From Gammaproteobacteria bacterium (GTDB taxonomy: Bacteria; Pseudomonadota; Gammaproteobacteria; DSM-16500), in contig JABDEN010000013.1 in assembly GCA_013287025.1 (NCBI GenBank), positions 1,805 through 34,066 of the forward strand: a DNA stretch of 32,262 nt. Direction: 5' to 3'. The notes under the pieces were generated by a model. It did not search any database. It saw only the letters and a list, made by a program, of their open reading frames with translations, and was not told the origin of the DNA. This document shows, one piece after another, positions 24,348 to 32,262 of the stretch (the first letter of the stretch is position 1; every line of letters starts with the position of its first letter). Position numbers and translations under genes: made by a program.

Positions 24348-25531
24348 AAAATTATGATGTGGCAATAGTCGGTGGGGGCATTGTTGGGATGACCACCGCA
24401 TTATTGCTTTCCAAAGAGACATCATTACGCATTGCGTTGTTCGAACAAAAACCATTATTATTCCAGTTTAAAAAAGAAAAATATGGTGAACGCACGAGTG
24501 CCATTTCTCTCGCCTCTATAAAAATATTTCAACAATTATCCTGTTTTCAATCGATGGTTGAAAAACGTATTGCACCTTATTTAAAAATGCACGTGTGGGA
24601 CGGCCAGGGTAAGCTTGATTTTGATGCGAAAGATGTGGGCGTTGAATGCTTAGGCTACATGATTGAAGATCAAGTCATACAAGTTGCTTTATTCGAAAAA
24701 TTAAAAATGAGTACCGTTGATATTTTTTCTCCTTGCGAATTGCATGCGATTCATAAAAAAGAAAATGGTATTGAATTGGTTTACGATGAAAATCATGTGA
24801 TTCAAGCTAAATTACTCATCGGTGCGGATGGTGCGAATTCTTTTGTTCGTGAAAAACTTCATATTCCTTTTAAAACGATCAATTACGATCAAACAGCTAT
24901 TATTTTGCATGTGAAAACAGAACTTTCGCATGAGAAAATCGCGAGCCAACGTTTTTTGAAAGACGGTCCACTTGCTTTTTTACCTTTGGATGATCCGCAT
25001 ATTTCATCTATTGTGTGGTCAGTAAAAAATTCCAGCGTCGATACCTTATTAAATATTTCTGATGATGATTTTAGAAAAAAATTAAGTGGATCTTTCGAAT
25101 ATCGTTTGGGAAATGTGACAGAGATGTTAGGATCAAGAAAATCTTTTCCATTACGCATGCGTCATGTCGATCATTATATTCTCTCGCATGTTGCGTTAGT
25201 GGGAGATGCGGCACATACGCTGCATCCACTCGCGGGACAGGGGGTAAATTTAGGATTATTAGACGCGCTAACGCTTGCGACAGTTGTGATAGAAGCACAC
25301 CAAAAAAAGCGGGAATTTTTTAGTTTTTCAACCCTTCGAAAATATGAGCGTGCACGTAAAAGTGATGTCACGTTAATGATTACGATGGTCAATCTATTAA
25401 ATCAATTATTTTCGAATGATGTGAAATTACTTAAAGAATTGCGCGGGGGCGGTTTGCGTCTCATCAATCGATTGCCGTGGATTAAGAATTTTTTTGTGGA
25501 GTATGCGTTGGGGCGACACATAATACAATAA
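24344..25531 (+). CDS. UbiH/UbiF/VisC-family FAD hydroxylase
   Basis: These flavin monooxygenases hydroxylate the ubiquinone ring at the inner membrane. The 395-residue protein has the FAD-binding VAIVGGGIVGMTTALLL at the N terminus, GADGANSFVR in the middle and VGDAAHTLHPLAGQGVNLGL near residue 285, the family hallmark. Which of UbiH, UbiF or UbiI it is cannot be told from sequence alone. It starts with TTG at 24344, inside the stop of the phosphomutase gene (TTGA), with GGAAA about 8 bases upstream; no ATG comes before the FAD site. A TPR gene follows after 18 bases, probably in the same operon. Confidence 0.92.
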   Translation: MKNYDVAIVGGGIVGMTTALLLSKETSLRIALFEQKPLLFQFKKEKYGERTSAISLASIKIFQQLSCFQSMVEKRIAPYLKMHVWDGQGKLDFDAKDVGVECLGYMIEDQVIQVALFEKLKMSTVDIFSPCELHAIHKKENGIELVYDENHVIQAKLLIGADGANSFVREKLHIPFKTINYDQTAIILHVKTELSHEKIASQRFLKDGPLAFLPLDDPHISSIVWSVKNSSVDTLLNISDDDFRKKLSGSFEYRLGNVTEMLGSRKSFPLRMRHVDHYILSHVALVGDAAHTLHPLAGQGVNLGLLDALTLATVVIEAHQKKREFFSFSTLRKYERARKSDVTLMITMVNLLNQLFSNDVKLLKELRGGGLRLINRLPWIKNFFVEYALGRHIIQ

Positions 25532-25549
25532 AAACAGAGGACTTAAACA

Positions 25550-26866
25550 ATGACAAATCAAATATTTACCGAAAAACTAAATAAAATTTTAAATGATCTT
25601 TGTCATGGAATTGACATACCTAAAATTGAAGATAAAGAAATAGAAAATCAAGCAGAACGCCTGATTGAACAAGTGGAAACACAAAACTATCCATATCCCA
25701 TGTTAACGTGTGAACATCAAGCCGAGCAGGGAATTGGAGAGGATTGCGTGGCTTGCCAGCAATTACAATACCAAACTTATCAATCGCGTTTTCAATCATT
25801 GGTAAAAGAAAAAGGTTATAATCATACTTTTACTTTAAAAGCTGCATTCGATTATTATTCCACACTCATCACGCAATATCGATTGACAGAATGTGATGAA
25901 TTACTCGATCAAATTTATGAGCATTGCATCAATCGCGGTGCATGGAGTATGTATTATGTCATGGCGATACAAGCGCGTGCATTTTTGCGATTTAAACAGC
26001 ATCGTTATCAAGAATCAGTGGATTATTTTAATGAACAAATTGCTTTGCTTGGGCCCAATGAAAAAATTTATGAAAACATGGCGTTGGCATATTCCCGCTT
26101 AAATCAAATGGATGAAGCGGCACGATCATATGCGCGCGCGATTTTATTGATTCGTGAAAAACCACCGGAAGAACAAAAGTTCGCAACGTTATTAATGGGA
26201 CTTTCTACGGTTCTAGATAATACGGAGGATGCATTGACGGTATTAACCGCCAGTATGGAGATGTTAAAACAAATTTATGATAAACCGCATTCATTAATGG
26301 CGAAAACACTTTCTGCGATGGGAGATATGCACATGAAGCGGAATGAAATCGTCGAGGCATTACCTTGTTATGAAGATGCGGTGAAAATTTTTATCGATAC
26401 CTGTGGATATGAAACGCCACTGACTTCCAATGCAATGAATAAATATGGAAAAGCATTATTGCAAAATCAGCAAAATGAAAAAGCGAGTCAAGTGTTCCTT
26501 GATGCCTTAAACGTATGGGTAAAATTAGACGATAGCACTTTTGATAGTGGTATGGTGCTTGAGGCGCTCATGACTTTTATGGATAAAAAAAATGATGAAG
26601 TGTTAAGTGTGTTGCCATTATTGCAAAATAAAATTGTAGCGAGTGAAATGTTGCGTCAAAATTTAAATGTGCTTTGTCTTCTAAAATTTATTTATCAAAT
26701 TTATATTTTGAATGGCAATATTCCGGAAGCCTACAAAACTTGTCAAATTTTTAAAGAAAATCTTTCGCAATTAAGTGCAGCTGAGTTAGATCAACTATTA
26801 CCGTTTCGGGACAAACTGTTAGAAGAAACGAGTGAGATTTTGAAAATTATGGATACCATTAAGTAA
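25550..26866 (+). CDS. TPR-repeat protein with N-terminal Cys/His cluster
   Basis: The 438-residue protein is helical throughout. Tetratricopeptide-like repeats are visible from about residue 95 to 330 (AIQARAFLRFKQHRYQESVD, IYENMALAYSRLNQMDEAAR, MGDMHMKRNEIVEALPCYED, NKYGKALLQNQQNEKASQVF). Before them Cys54-x-His56 and Cys66-x2-Cys69 form a possible zinc site. TPR proteins act as scaffolds. The arrangement resembles kinesin-light-chain-type TPRs used by some intracellular bacteria. GAGG lies about 9 bases before the ATG, and the gene follows the ubiquinone hydroxylase by 18 bases. Whether it serves that operon or is a host-directed protein cannot be said. A family C palindrome follows its stop codon. 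Confidence 0.8.
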   Translation: MTNQIFTEKLNKILNDLCHGIDIPKIEDKEIENQAERLIEQVETQNYPYPMLTCEHQAEQGIGEDCVACQQLQYQTYQSRFQSLVKEKGYNHTFTLKAAFDYYSTLITQYRLTECDELLDQIYEHCINRGAWSMYYVMAIQARAFLRFKQHRYQESVDYFNEQIALLGPNEKIYENMALAYSRLNQMDEAARSYARAILLIREKPPEEQKFATLLMGLSTVLDNTEDALTVLTASMEMLKQIYDKPHSLMAKTLSAMGDMHMKRNEIVEALPCYEDAVKIFIDTCGYETPLTSNAMNKYGKALLQNQQNEKASQVFLDALNVWVKLDDSTFDSGMVLEALMTFMDKKNDEVLSVLPLLQNKIVASEMLRQNLNVLCLLKFIYQIYILNGNIPEAYKTCQIFKENLSQLSAAELDQLLPFRDKLLEETSEILKIMDTIK

Positions 26867-26869
26867 AAG

Positions 26870-26942
26870 GTCATCCTGAGCGTAGCGAAGGATCGGCCAG
26901 AATGCGGATCGTAAACTGATCCTTCGCTACGCTCAGGATGAC
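26870..26942. repeat. Family C inverted repeat, copy 2
   Basis: Perfect 25-base arms (26870-26894 and 26918-26942) with CTGAGCGTAGCGAAGGATC and its complement surround 23 bases. The arms match those at 10169-10279; the centre is different. It begins four bases after the TPR gene stop and likely ends the dut operon transcript. Confidence 0.95.
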
Positions 26943-27013
26943 AAATCCTATAATTATGCAACAACGCCCTTCTATCATGCGGGGCAAGTTCGCAAGTAAT
27001 GACCATTTTTTGA

Positions 27014-27043
27014 TTGAACTATGATGATAATTTGATCTATAAT
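27014..27043 (+). promoter_or_regulatory. Promoter of the large TPR/coiled-coil gene
   Basis: TTGAAC (27014-27019), an 18-base spacer and a perfect TATAAT (27038-27043). The -10 includes the ATG at 27042, so that codon cannot lie in the RNA from this promoter and translation must start further on, probably at 27078. Confidence 0.65.
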
Positions 27044-27077
27044 GCCAACCTTGAAACAATCGAAAGCGGGTTTGCGC

Positions 27078-30000
27078 ATGAGATCTTCTGGACCTAAAGA
27101 AACAAAAACTTCATCAACTACGGATATTAAAAAAGGCATAAGTTACTTAGTAGCAAAAGAATTTAAAAAGGCCATACCTTTATTACAAGGTCAAGATCTA
27201 AGTAGTATCAAAGAAACTACAGCAGTAAAAAAAGCGAGAAAGGTGGTTTTTTCAATCATAGATAGTTGTACTGTAACCAATCAAAGGGTTATTTTTAACC
27301 CTTTGCTAGACAATAACGAATACCACGCACTTTGTCTGATATATCATTCACTTGAAAAAGATGCTAATCAAAGATCGACGGCATATTGTCTTGAAAATTT
27401 AGTAAATTACTATCATAAGAATTATAAAAAAATTGTAATAATTGCAACAAAAGCTATCGCAATAAAACCAAGTGACGCGGTCCATTATTTTTATCGAGCA
27501 TTAGCATATAAAAATTTGAATCGTAATAAGTTGGCCATTAAGGATGCTCGTAGGGGTTATGAGCTTGATCCATTAAATAAAACAGGAATTGAGTTATTAG
27601 CCGAGCTTAAAGAAGAAATCAAAGGTTCTAATGATAAAGAGAAGAAATATGAAATTTCGACCGACCGACCAACAATGGTTATAAAAGAAGAAAGAATTAC
27701 TGGAGGTCCGGTTCCAAAAACTAGTAGAGAGGAAAAATTTCTTACGCCCTCTCATTCATTATTAGGTCAACAAATATTAGAAGAGAATTTAATTCGTAAA
27801 ATCAATTCTTTTACTTCAAAATATCTTGCGCAAATTAAAAAATATGAAATTTTGAATTTTAGTGATTTTTCTAGCTTTTTAGATATGTGCGAAAATTTGA
27901 AAAAAATTTCCATTTCTCAAAAAGACTATGTTGATTCTCAATTTAAAAAAATAAAAGATCAGCTTCATACCACAATTGAAGCTGTTGTTGAGACATTTTT
28001 TTCTAATAACATTTGGATAGTTGCGCTTCATTATTGCCAATTTTTAAGAAATTTTTTTCCTGAGTCGGAGGCGTGCTCTTATGTTGCAGAAGCTAATTTA
28101 CAAGGCCAAAAAGGGGATTTTGAATTAAGCGTAGAATTGTATACTAAAGCACTTTTCGCAGAGAATGATAAACAGGAGCGGATGGATGCATTTTTATATT
28201 ATTACAGAGGCAAAGATTATTTTAGTCTAGGTAAATATGATCTGGCTTTGGCGGATATAGATAAAGCAATAGAATTGGATACACAGAAAGAAGTAGAATT
28301 AAGTTTAAAAGAATCCTTACAGGGTTTTCGTGTTCGAATACTTTTCGAAAAAGCAGAATCAGAAGGTGAAGAAAGAGAGGCTGATTTAAATTTTAAATTG
28401 CCTGAAAAAACTGAAGCGACAAAAATAAAACGCCCCAATACATTACTAAAAAGATCTCAAGCCATGATGGCACTTTCTCTTGTTGTAAAACAAGATGAGG
28501 AGGTTTCCGATACGACTAAAGTTACAGTTAAACCTAAAAAACCTAATAAGAAAGAACGCCAAGCGCAATATAATAATCAACTCACTTTGCAAAATATAAA
28601 ATTATTGCGCTCATCTATCGCGGAAGTGAAAGCTTTGGAACAGAAAATTAATCACCTGTATCACGATAAAAATTGGCATGAATACAAAGATACATCAAAA
28701 GGTGCACCTCTCGAAATCATTCGTAACACCAAAAAACAATTAGAAGATTTAGCATCTGAAATAAATATATGGAAAATGAACTTAGCTAATATCAAAGATT
28801 TATCTCACAAACTATCATTAAATGAATCTCCCGATGTTAAAGCAACGCAAAGCGAAGCAAAAGAAATTATTTCAATAAGTGAAACATTGAAAATGGATGA
28901 CATGTTATTGAAGGCTGAAAGTCGCGCGGCAGAAATTATTGCAAAAGCAAATGAATCGAAACAATTTCTTGAGAATATTACTGGGAAAATACATGAATCC
29001 AAAAGAAAAATAAAATCCATCACCGCTAATATTGATGCTGAGGTGAGAAAATTAACTAATCTTGAAGATGAAATGAATGCATTTTGCAAGATCTCTGCTC
29101 TGACTTCCAAAATTTTAGTGCGCGCGCAAAACAAACAAAACATTATCGAAAATATTGAATTGAAATTGAATGCTTATCTTCCGGAATTGAAACAAGAAAT
29201 GGCGACGCTTGTTGCACATCATAAAGCATGCGAACCTTATACATTACCAAAATATTTATTGAATTTAATCGATGAAACAAAACATGTCGTGAAGCGTTCC
29301 GAAAAATTAATGACAGAAACCATAAAATATTCGTCAGAAACGTTGCAATTAGCGAACGGAATTATGATGGATTTACAAGATTTGATTGTGGGAAAAAATC
29401 TTTGTTCCATTGCTCGGCACGGGATAGAAAGGGAAGCGAAAATGATAAAACGTGCGGAACAAATGATTATTGAAAGCACTGATGCCACTACTATTGAATT
29501 AAATACACTTAAAAAAAAGAAAAAATTAGCGCCAGATGAAGTTGAAGAAGCAGATGATAAAAGTTATTTTATTTTGAAAACCATAGAATATACCTTGAAA
29601 AAAACCACTTCTGAAATTAAAAAAGTAGAATTCGCAATAGAAAATGTTCATAAGAAATTACAAAGTTTTAATAAAAAATTTCGCGGTGAAAAGCCACCTC
29701 ATGTTCCAGAATTTTCTTTAAATGAAAGAAATGCGACCGTCACATTTCTAGAGTATCAGCTGAAAGAAGCAGGCAACATTTCGACTGTGGTGCATGACCA
29801 ATTGGTAAAAACCAATCGCGGAATGGAGTATTTAGATACTATTGCGCAACGCATGCGAATTATTCATGAAGCACACGATAATAGCAAAGAGACATTTGTT
29901 GATATGAGTGAGGCACTAGAAAGTAAAAATCCAAATGATATCAATTATTCTACTTTATATGTTATGCAAGAAAAAATAAAAATTAATATTGCGATTGTTG

Positions 30001-31031
30001 AAGAAGAATTGAAATCCATGTTATTGATTCTAGAAAAATGCAGTAGTGAAACGTCAGTTGACTCCATCAAATCTATTAAGCATGAACAAATAATTGCGAA
30101 ATCAATACTGCGAAAATTAGTCGATATTGCAATTAAAGCGGATCAATGTATACATAAAGCAGAAGATTTGCGATTGCCAAATTTATCAACTCTCGGTCAT
30201 TCCCATGTTGACGAAAAACCATTCTGTCATTCCCACGAAGGTGGGAATCCATTACGAACGGACCCCCGTCCTCGCGGAAAAGACAATATTTCAACAGAAA
30301 CTTTTCAGAAAACCAACAAGAAATTACCCTACGGTCATTTCTATACATCCTCAACTCCAGTGAGACCAAAACCAAAATATCGATATCCGACCAGACGATC
30401 TATATTTGCTGAAATGAAGAATTTACCAAAAGATCAAGATTCGTGTATCGATATTTATTATGCTTTGGTTGCTGAATTTGAAAAGAAAAAAAATATTTCT
30501 CCTATCGATTATCAAGTATTTGTTTTTACGCTGCGTGCCATATTAGTTGAACTTGCATTTAATGCCCCGATAAATAGAGATTTAAGAAATGCGGTTGTGC
30601 ATAACATGCCACTTTATTTTGATACGCAAAAGTATTCATTAAAACAATTATTCGCAAGCTTGCAAGAATATGTTTTGAGTCTTACACCTGAAGAAACTTT
30701 CGACAAAAATAAAATTTCGAAAATAGAAGATCCGATGCTAAATTATTTAAAAGGTAAGAAAATCAATCAGCATTATATACTTGATTTCAAAAAAACGAAT
30801 TTTGCGGAAGAAGATCATTATAAGAAGCTGGAAGAGCTTGTACGATTCGGAACGGCAAATACTATTGAACAATCCTCGCTTTCAGATCAAATTAAACATT
30901 ATGCTTCTCATGCTCTCCGAAAACGCGTGCGAGATCACGCGATATATTCCGGGAATATTAGATTATCGGATTTACCGTACCTCCAAATTCTTGAGTACAT
31001 TGTGGAGCATCATCCGAGGTTGATGAAATAA
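27078..31031 (+). CDS. Large TPR / coiled-coil protein, putative host-directed effector
   Basis: From the ATG at 27078 the protein has 1317 residues; an ATG 36 bases upstream lies in the promoter -10. Two TPR blocks are seen at about 105-168 (FYRALAYKNLNRNKLAIKDA) and 330-408 (YYYRGKDYFSLGKYDLALAD). From about 505 to 1015 the chain is almost all charged helix with heptad-like spacing, suggesting long coiled coils. Residues about 1040-1071 are encoded by a decayed family B palindrome (CHSHEGGNP). The last 230 residues form a separate helical domain ending LPYLQILEYIVEHHPRL. There is no signal peptide or membrane helix. AT-rich, no known family. The gene after it shares the N-terminal layout (GISYL... 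here, GITYL... there). Length, eukaryote-like modules and context suggest a secreted effector, which is inference. Confidence 0.8.
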   Translation: MRSSGPKETKTSSTTDIKKGISYLVAKEFKKAIPLLQGQDLSSIKETTAVKKARKVVFSIIDSCTVTNQRVIFNPLLDNNEYHALCLIYHSLEKDANQRSTAYCLENLVNYYHKNYKKIVIIATKAIAIKPSDAVHYFYRALAYKNLNRNKLAIKDARRGYELDPLNKTGIELLAELKEEIKGSNDKEKKYEISTDRPTMVIKEERITGGPVPKTSREEKFLTPSHSLLGQQILEENLIRKINSFTSKYLAQIKKYEILNFSDFSSFLDMCENLKKISISQKDYVDSQFKKIKDQLHTTIEAVVETFFSNNIWIVALHYCQFLRNFFPESEACSYVAEANLQGQKGDFELSVELYTKALFAENDKQERMDAFLYYYRGKDYFSLGKYDLALADIDKAIELDTQKEVELSLKESLQGFRVRILFEKAESEGEEREADLNFKLPEKTEATKIKRPNTLLKRSQAMMALSLVVKQDEEVSDTTKVTVKPKKPNKKERQAQYNNQLTLQNIKLLRSSIAEVKALEQKINHLYHDKNWHEYKDTSKGAPLEIIRNTKKQLEDLASEINIWKMNLANIKDLSHKLSLNESPDVKATQSEAKEIISISETLKMDDMLLKAESRAAEIIAKANESKQFLENITGKIHESKRKIKSITANIDAEVRKLTNLEDEMNAFCKISALTSKILVRAQNKQNIIENIELKLNAYLPELKQEMATLVAHHKACEPYTLPKYLLNLIDETKHVVKRSEKLMTETIKYSSETLQLANGIMMDLQDLIVGKNLCSIARHGIEREAKMIKRAEQMIIESTDATTIELNTLKKKKKLAPDEVEEADDKSYFILKTIEYTLKKTTSEIKKVEFAIENVHKKLQSFNKKFRGEKPPHVPEFSLNERNATVTFLEYQLKEAGNISTVVHDQLVKTNRGMEYLDTIAQRMRIIHEAHDNSKETFVDMSEALESKNPNDINYSTLYVMQEKIKINIAIVEEELKSMLLILEKCSSETSVDSIKSIKHEQIIAKSILRKLVDIAIKADQCIHKAEDLRLPNLSTLGHSHVDEKPFCHSHEGGNPLRTDPRPRGKDNISTETFQKTNKKLPYGHFYTSSTPVRPKPKYRYPTRRSIFAEMKNLPKDQDSCIDIYYALVAEFEKKKNISPIDYQVFVFTLRAILVELAFNAPINRDLRNAVVHNMPLYFDTQKYSLKQLFASLQEYVLSLTPEETFDKNKISKIEDPMLNYLKGKKINQHYILDFKKTNFAEEDHYKKLEELVRFGTANTIEQSSLSDQIKHYASHALRKRVRDHAIYSGNIRLSDLPYLQILEYIVEHHPRLMK
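30196..30285. repeat. Decayed family B palindrome inside a coding region
   Basis: TGTCATTCCCACGAAGGTGG (from 30225) and the imperfect right arm ending CGCGGAAAAGACA (30285) are a family B element with several changes. A second partial left arm, GGTCATTCCCATG, starts at 30196. The surrounding reading frame stays open, and the element encodes GHSHVDEKPFCHSHEGGNP and the following RPRGK. Confidence 0.85.
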
Positions 31032-31110
31032 GCTGGCATGACATAGTTGATGACGTTGCGGCTCCCCTTTTTCAAAGGGGGCTAATACTGCGCTCGGCTG
31101 GCATGACAGT
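31032..31110. repeat. Family D fragments around a CCCCTTT/AAAGGGG hairpin
   Basis: GCTGGCATGACATAGTTGAT (from 31032) repeats the right arm and flank of the copy at 21861-21922, without its left arm. CTCCCCTTTTTCAAAGGGGG (about 31063-31082) is a separate short hairpin, and GGCTGGCATGACA (from 31096) is another right-arm piece. It looks like a composite of element ends between the two large genes. Confidence 0.75.
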
Positions 31111-31124
31111 TGATACTCGCAATA

Positions 31125-31153
31125 TTGTTTAGTATTTACACATGTTGTGTTAT
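31125..31153 (+). promoter_or_regulatory. Possible promoter of the second TPR gene
   Basis: TTGTTT (31125-31130), 17 bases and TGTTAT (31148-31153) lie 35 bases before the ATG at 31189. Both boxes are imperfect; TATTAT at 31151 is an alternative -10. Confidence 0.35.
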
Positions 31154-31188
31154 TATGTCGCAAAATTATTTAACGAGGCTACTTCGAA

Positions 31189-32262
31189 ATGCAATCTTCT
31201 ACTCCAAAAAATAAAGACGACTTAGATCTTGGTATAACATATTTAGCAGAAAACAAAATCGATGAAGCTTCATTTCTTGCATCGATCCCTGAATATACGA
31301 CTACAATCGTCTCAAATTCTATTGTCCTTAAAGCAAAAAAAAACATATCTTATAGAATAAGTGTCATGTATGAGAGCATTTGTGATTCAAAAAATCCATC
31401 TAGAGGAATGTTAGAATCCTTTCTTAGCATGTGTTCCATTTTTCATCGTCTTTCTAGAGTAGTAGAAGATGATGCGCAAACCATGAAATTATGTATTTTG
31501 CAATCTTCTAGCACTTTGAAGGTGAATTGGTATGCACCCACTCTGGAAGCTGCGACAAAGGGTATTAAAGCGGGAAACAGAATAGCTGCTGATTCAAAAC
31601 TAATTGATAATTTACATAAATTATCCACTGAGGATGACGCATTAAGAATGGATAAAGTAACCCTATATGGTTATCGAGCCATGGCAAATGAATCCTGTTA
31701 TAAGTATGCAGAAGCCCTTGCGGATTACCGAAGCGCATACGCATTGCATCCGAATGACCCAAGCCTAATAAAATCAATAACAAAAATCTCAAATGAAATA
31801 AGTTTTTTAAAAAAGAAGAAAAATAATCCTTCTCCTTATACTGCGCCGGAGTTACTTAAATGTGCGGAAAAAAATATTGATGTTGAAATGCCAGATAAAT
31901 TAAAAACTACTCTTGGTTCTGCTTTTTCTCCCCCCGCTTCCCTTGAAACAATATTTCCTGATCTTAAATGTGACTTAGAGGCAAAAGCTTCCCACCTACT
32001 TCCTGAAGTTGAAATAGAAAAAATAGCGTTGGAAGAGTTGAATAATTTTTCTACCGACAGTAAAGATGTTTATCAAAGTTATATTAAAGCTTCTGAACTT
32101 ATACAAAGGTATAAATATTCCCAAGCGTTCACTGAATTGAAAAATGCAAAAAACAATGAAGTTTTTAAAGCACGTCCGATAAGTCCAGACAATAAAAATG
32201 CTTTTGCAATGATTTGTTATTTGATCGCTCGATGTTACGAAATGGGTAATAAGCAGTTTAAA
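31189..32262 (+). CDS. TPR-type protein related to the preceding gene, cut by window edge
   Basis: A reading frame begins at ATG 31189, with GAGG 10 bases upstream, and is open for 358 codons to the window end. It starts MQSSTPKNKDDLDLGITYLA, which matches the layout of the previous gene near its start (TDIKKGISYLVAKEFKKA). A TPR-like unit follows (LYGYRAMANESCYKYAEALA, YALHPNDPSL), lining up with FYRALAYKN...YELDPLN there. Another TPR-like helix pair is at the end (ELIQRYKYSQAFTELKNAKN). No signal peptide. The two genes are probably paralogues from a tandem duplication. Function is unknown; a host-directed role is only suggested by the fold. Confidence 0.8.
   Translation, partial: MQSSTPKNKDDLDLGITYLAENKIDEASFLASIPEYTTTIVSNSIVLKAKKNISYRISVMYESICDSKNPSRGMLESFLSMCSIFHRLSRVVEDDAQTMKLCILQSSSTLKVNWYAPTLEAATKGIKAGNRIAADSKLIDNLHKLSTEDDALRMDKVTLYGYRAMANESCYKYAEALADYRSAYALHPNDPSLIKSITKISNEISFLKKKKNNPSPYTAPELLKCAEKNIDVEMPDKLKTTLGSAFSPPASLETIFPDLKCDLEAKASHLLPEVEIEKIALEELNNFSTDSKDVYQSYIKASELIQRYKYSQAFTELKNAKNNEVFKARPISPDNKNAFAMICYLIARCYEMGNKQFK

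Noticed and set aside
27042..27077. Upstream ATG as start of the large TPR/coiled-coil protein
   Set aside because: The ATG is part of the -10 box TATAAT, so it would not be in the transcript; the ATG at 27078 is preferred.
31063..31082. CCCCTTTTTCAAAGGGG as an intrinsic terminator
   Set aside because: No T run follows on either strand; it looks like a common dispersed hairpin instead.

Overview
The window looks like a piece of a low-GC gammaproteobacterial chromosome, most likely from an intracellular member of the Legionellales (Coxiellaceae, Rickettsiella or Berkiella type). The grounds are: a coaBC, dut, algC-type phosphomutase cluster and LPS heptosyltransferases of gammaproteobacterial type; a Mip-like FKBP and a BacA/SbmA-type ABC transporter; and, between housekeeping genes, AT-rich eukaryote-like genes (ankyrin repeats, a probable beta-propeller, TPR/coiled-coil giants, a very basic nuclease-like protein). 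The lineage is inferred; no rRNA or tRNA is present to settle it.

Layout. 1-1320: a psd 3' fragment joined to a tatA-like fragment, a small membrane protein, and a gene-free AT-rich stretch ending in a terminator. 1319-2269: ankyrin protein. 2469-6128 (minus): metH, divergent from a sugar-nucleotide epimerase through a symmetric two-way promoter. 7311-10180: tightly coupled CHCC zinc finger protein, waaF, a 2-oxoglutarate/Fe(II) oxygenase and waaC, which looks like an LPS inner-core operon. 10292-14076: OmpA-like lipoprotein (minus), ABC transporter, a six-cysteine secreted protein (minus) and a divergent outer-membrane barrel. 14214-19340: mutM (minus), fatty acid desaturase, a probable propeller protein (minus), rpmB-rpmG (minus) and an AAA/DUF4143 ATPase (minus). 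19462-26866: coaBC, then two minus-strand genes (basic nuclease-like protein, FKBP), then dut, phosphomannomutase, a UbiH-family hydroxylase and a TPR protein. 27078-end: two tandem related TPR/coiled-coil genes, the second cut by the window edge.

Nearly every operon end carries a long perfect or near-perfect inverted repeat. At least five families occur: A, GTCGTCCCGCG type, 3 copies; B, TCATTCCCGCGAAGG type, 3 copies; C, CTGAGCGTAGCGAAGG type, 2 copies; D, TGTCATGCCAGCATGC type, 4 or 5 copies; E, CCCTCACCC type, 2 copies. They probably act as terminators, but they also intrude into genes. One C copy supplies the waaC stop codon, one B copy supplies the last residues of the propeller protein, and one decayed B copy sits in frame inside the 1317-residue coiled-coil protein.

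The most interesting leads are the oxygenase embedded between the two heptosyltransferases, the basic nuclease-like protein inserted inside the conserved coaBC-dut-algC cluster, the in-frame palindrome insertion, and the tandem TPR/coiled-coil family.
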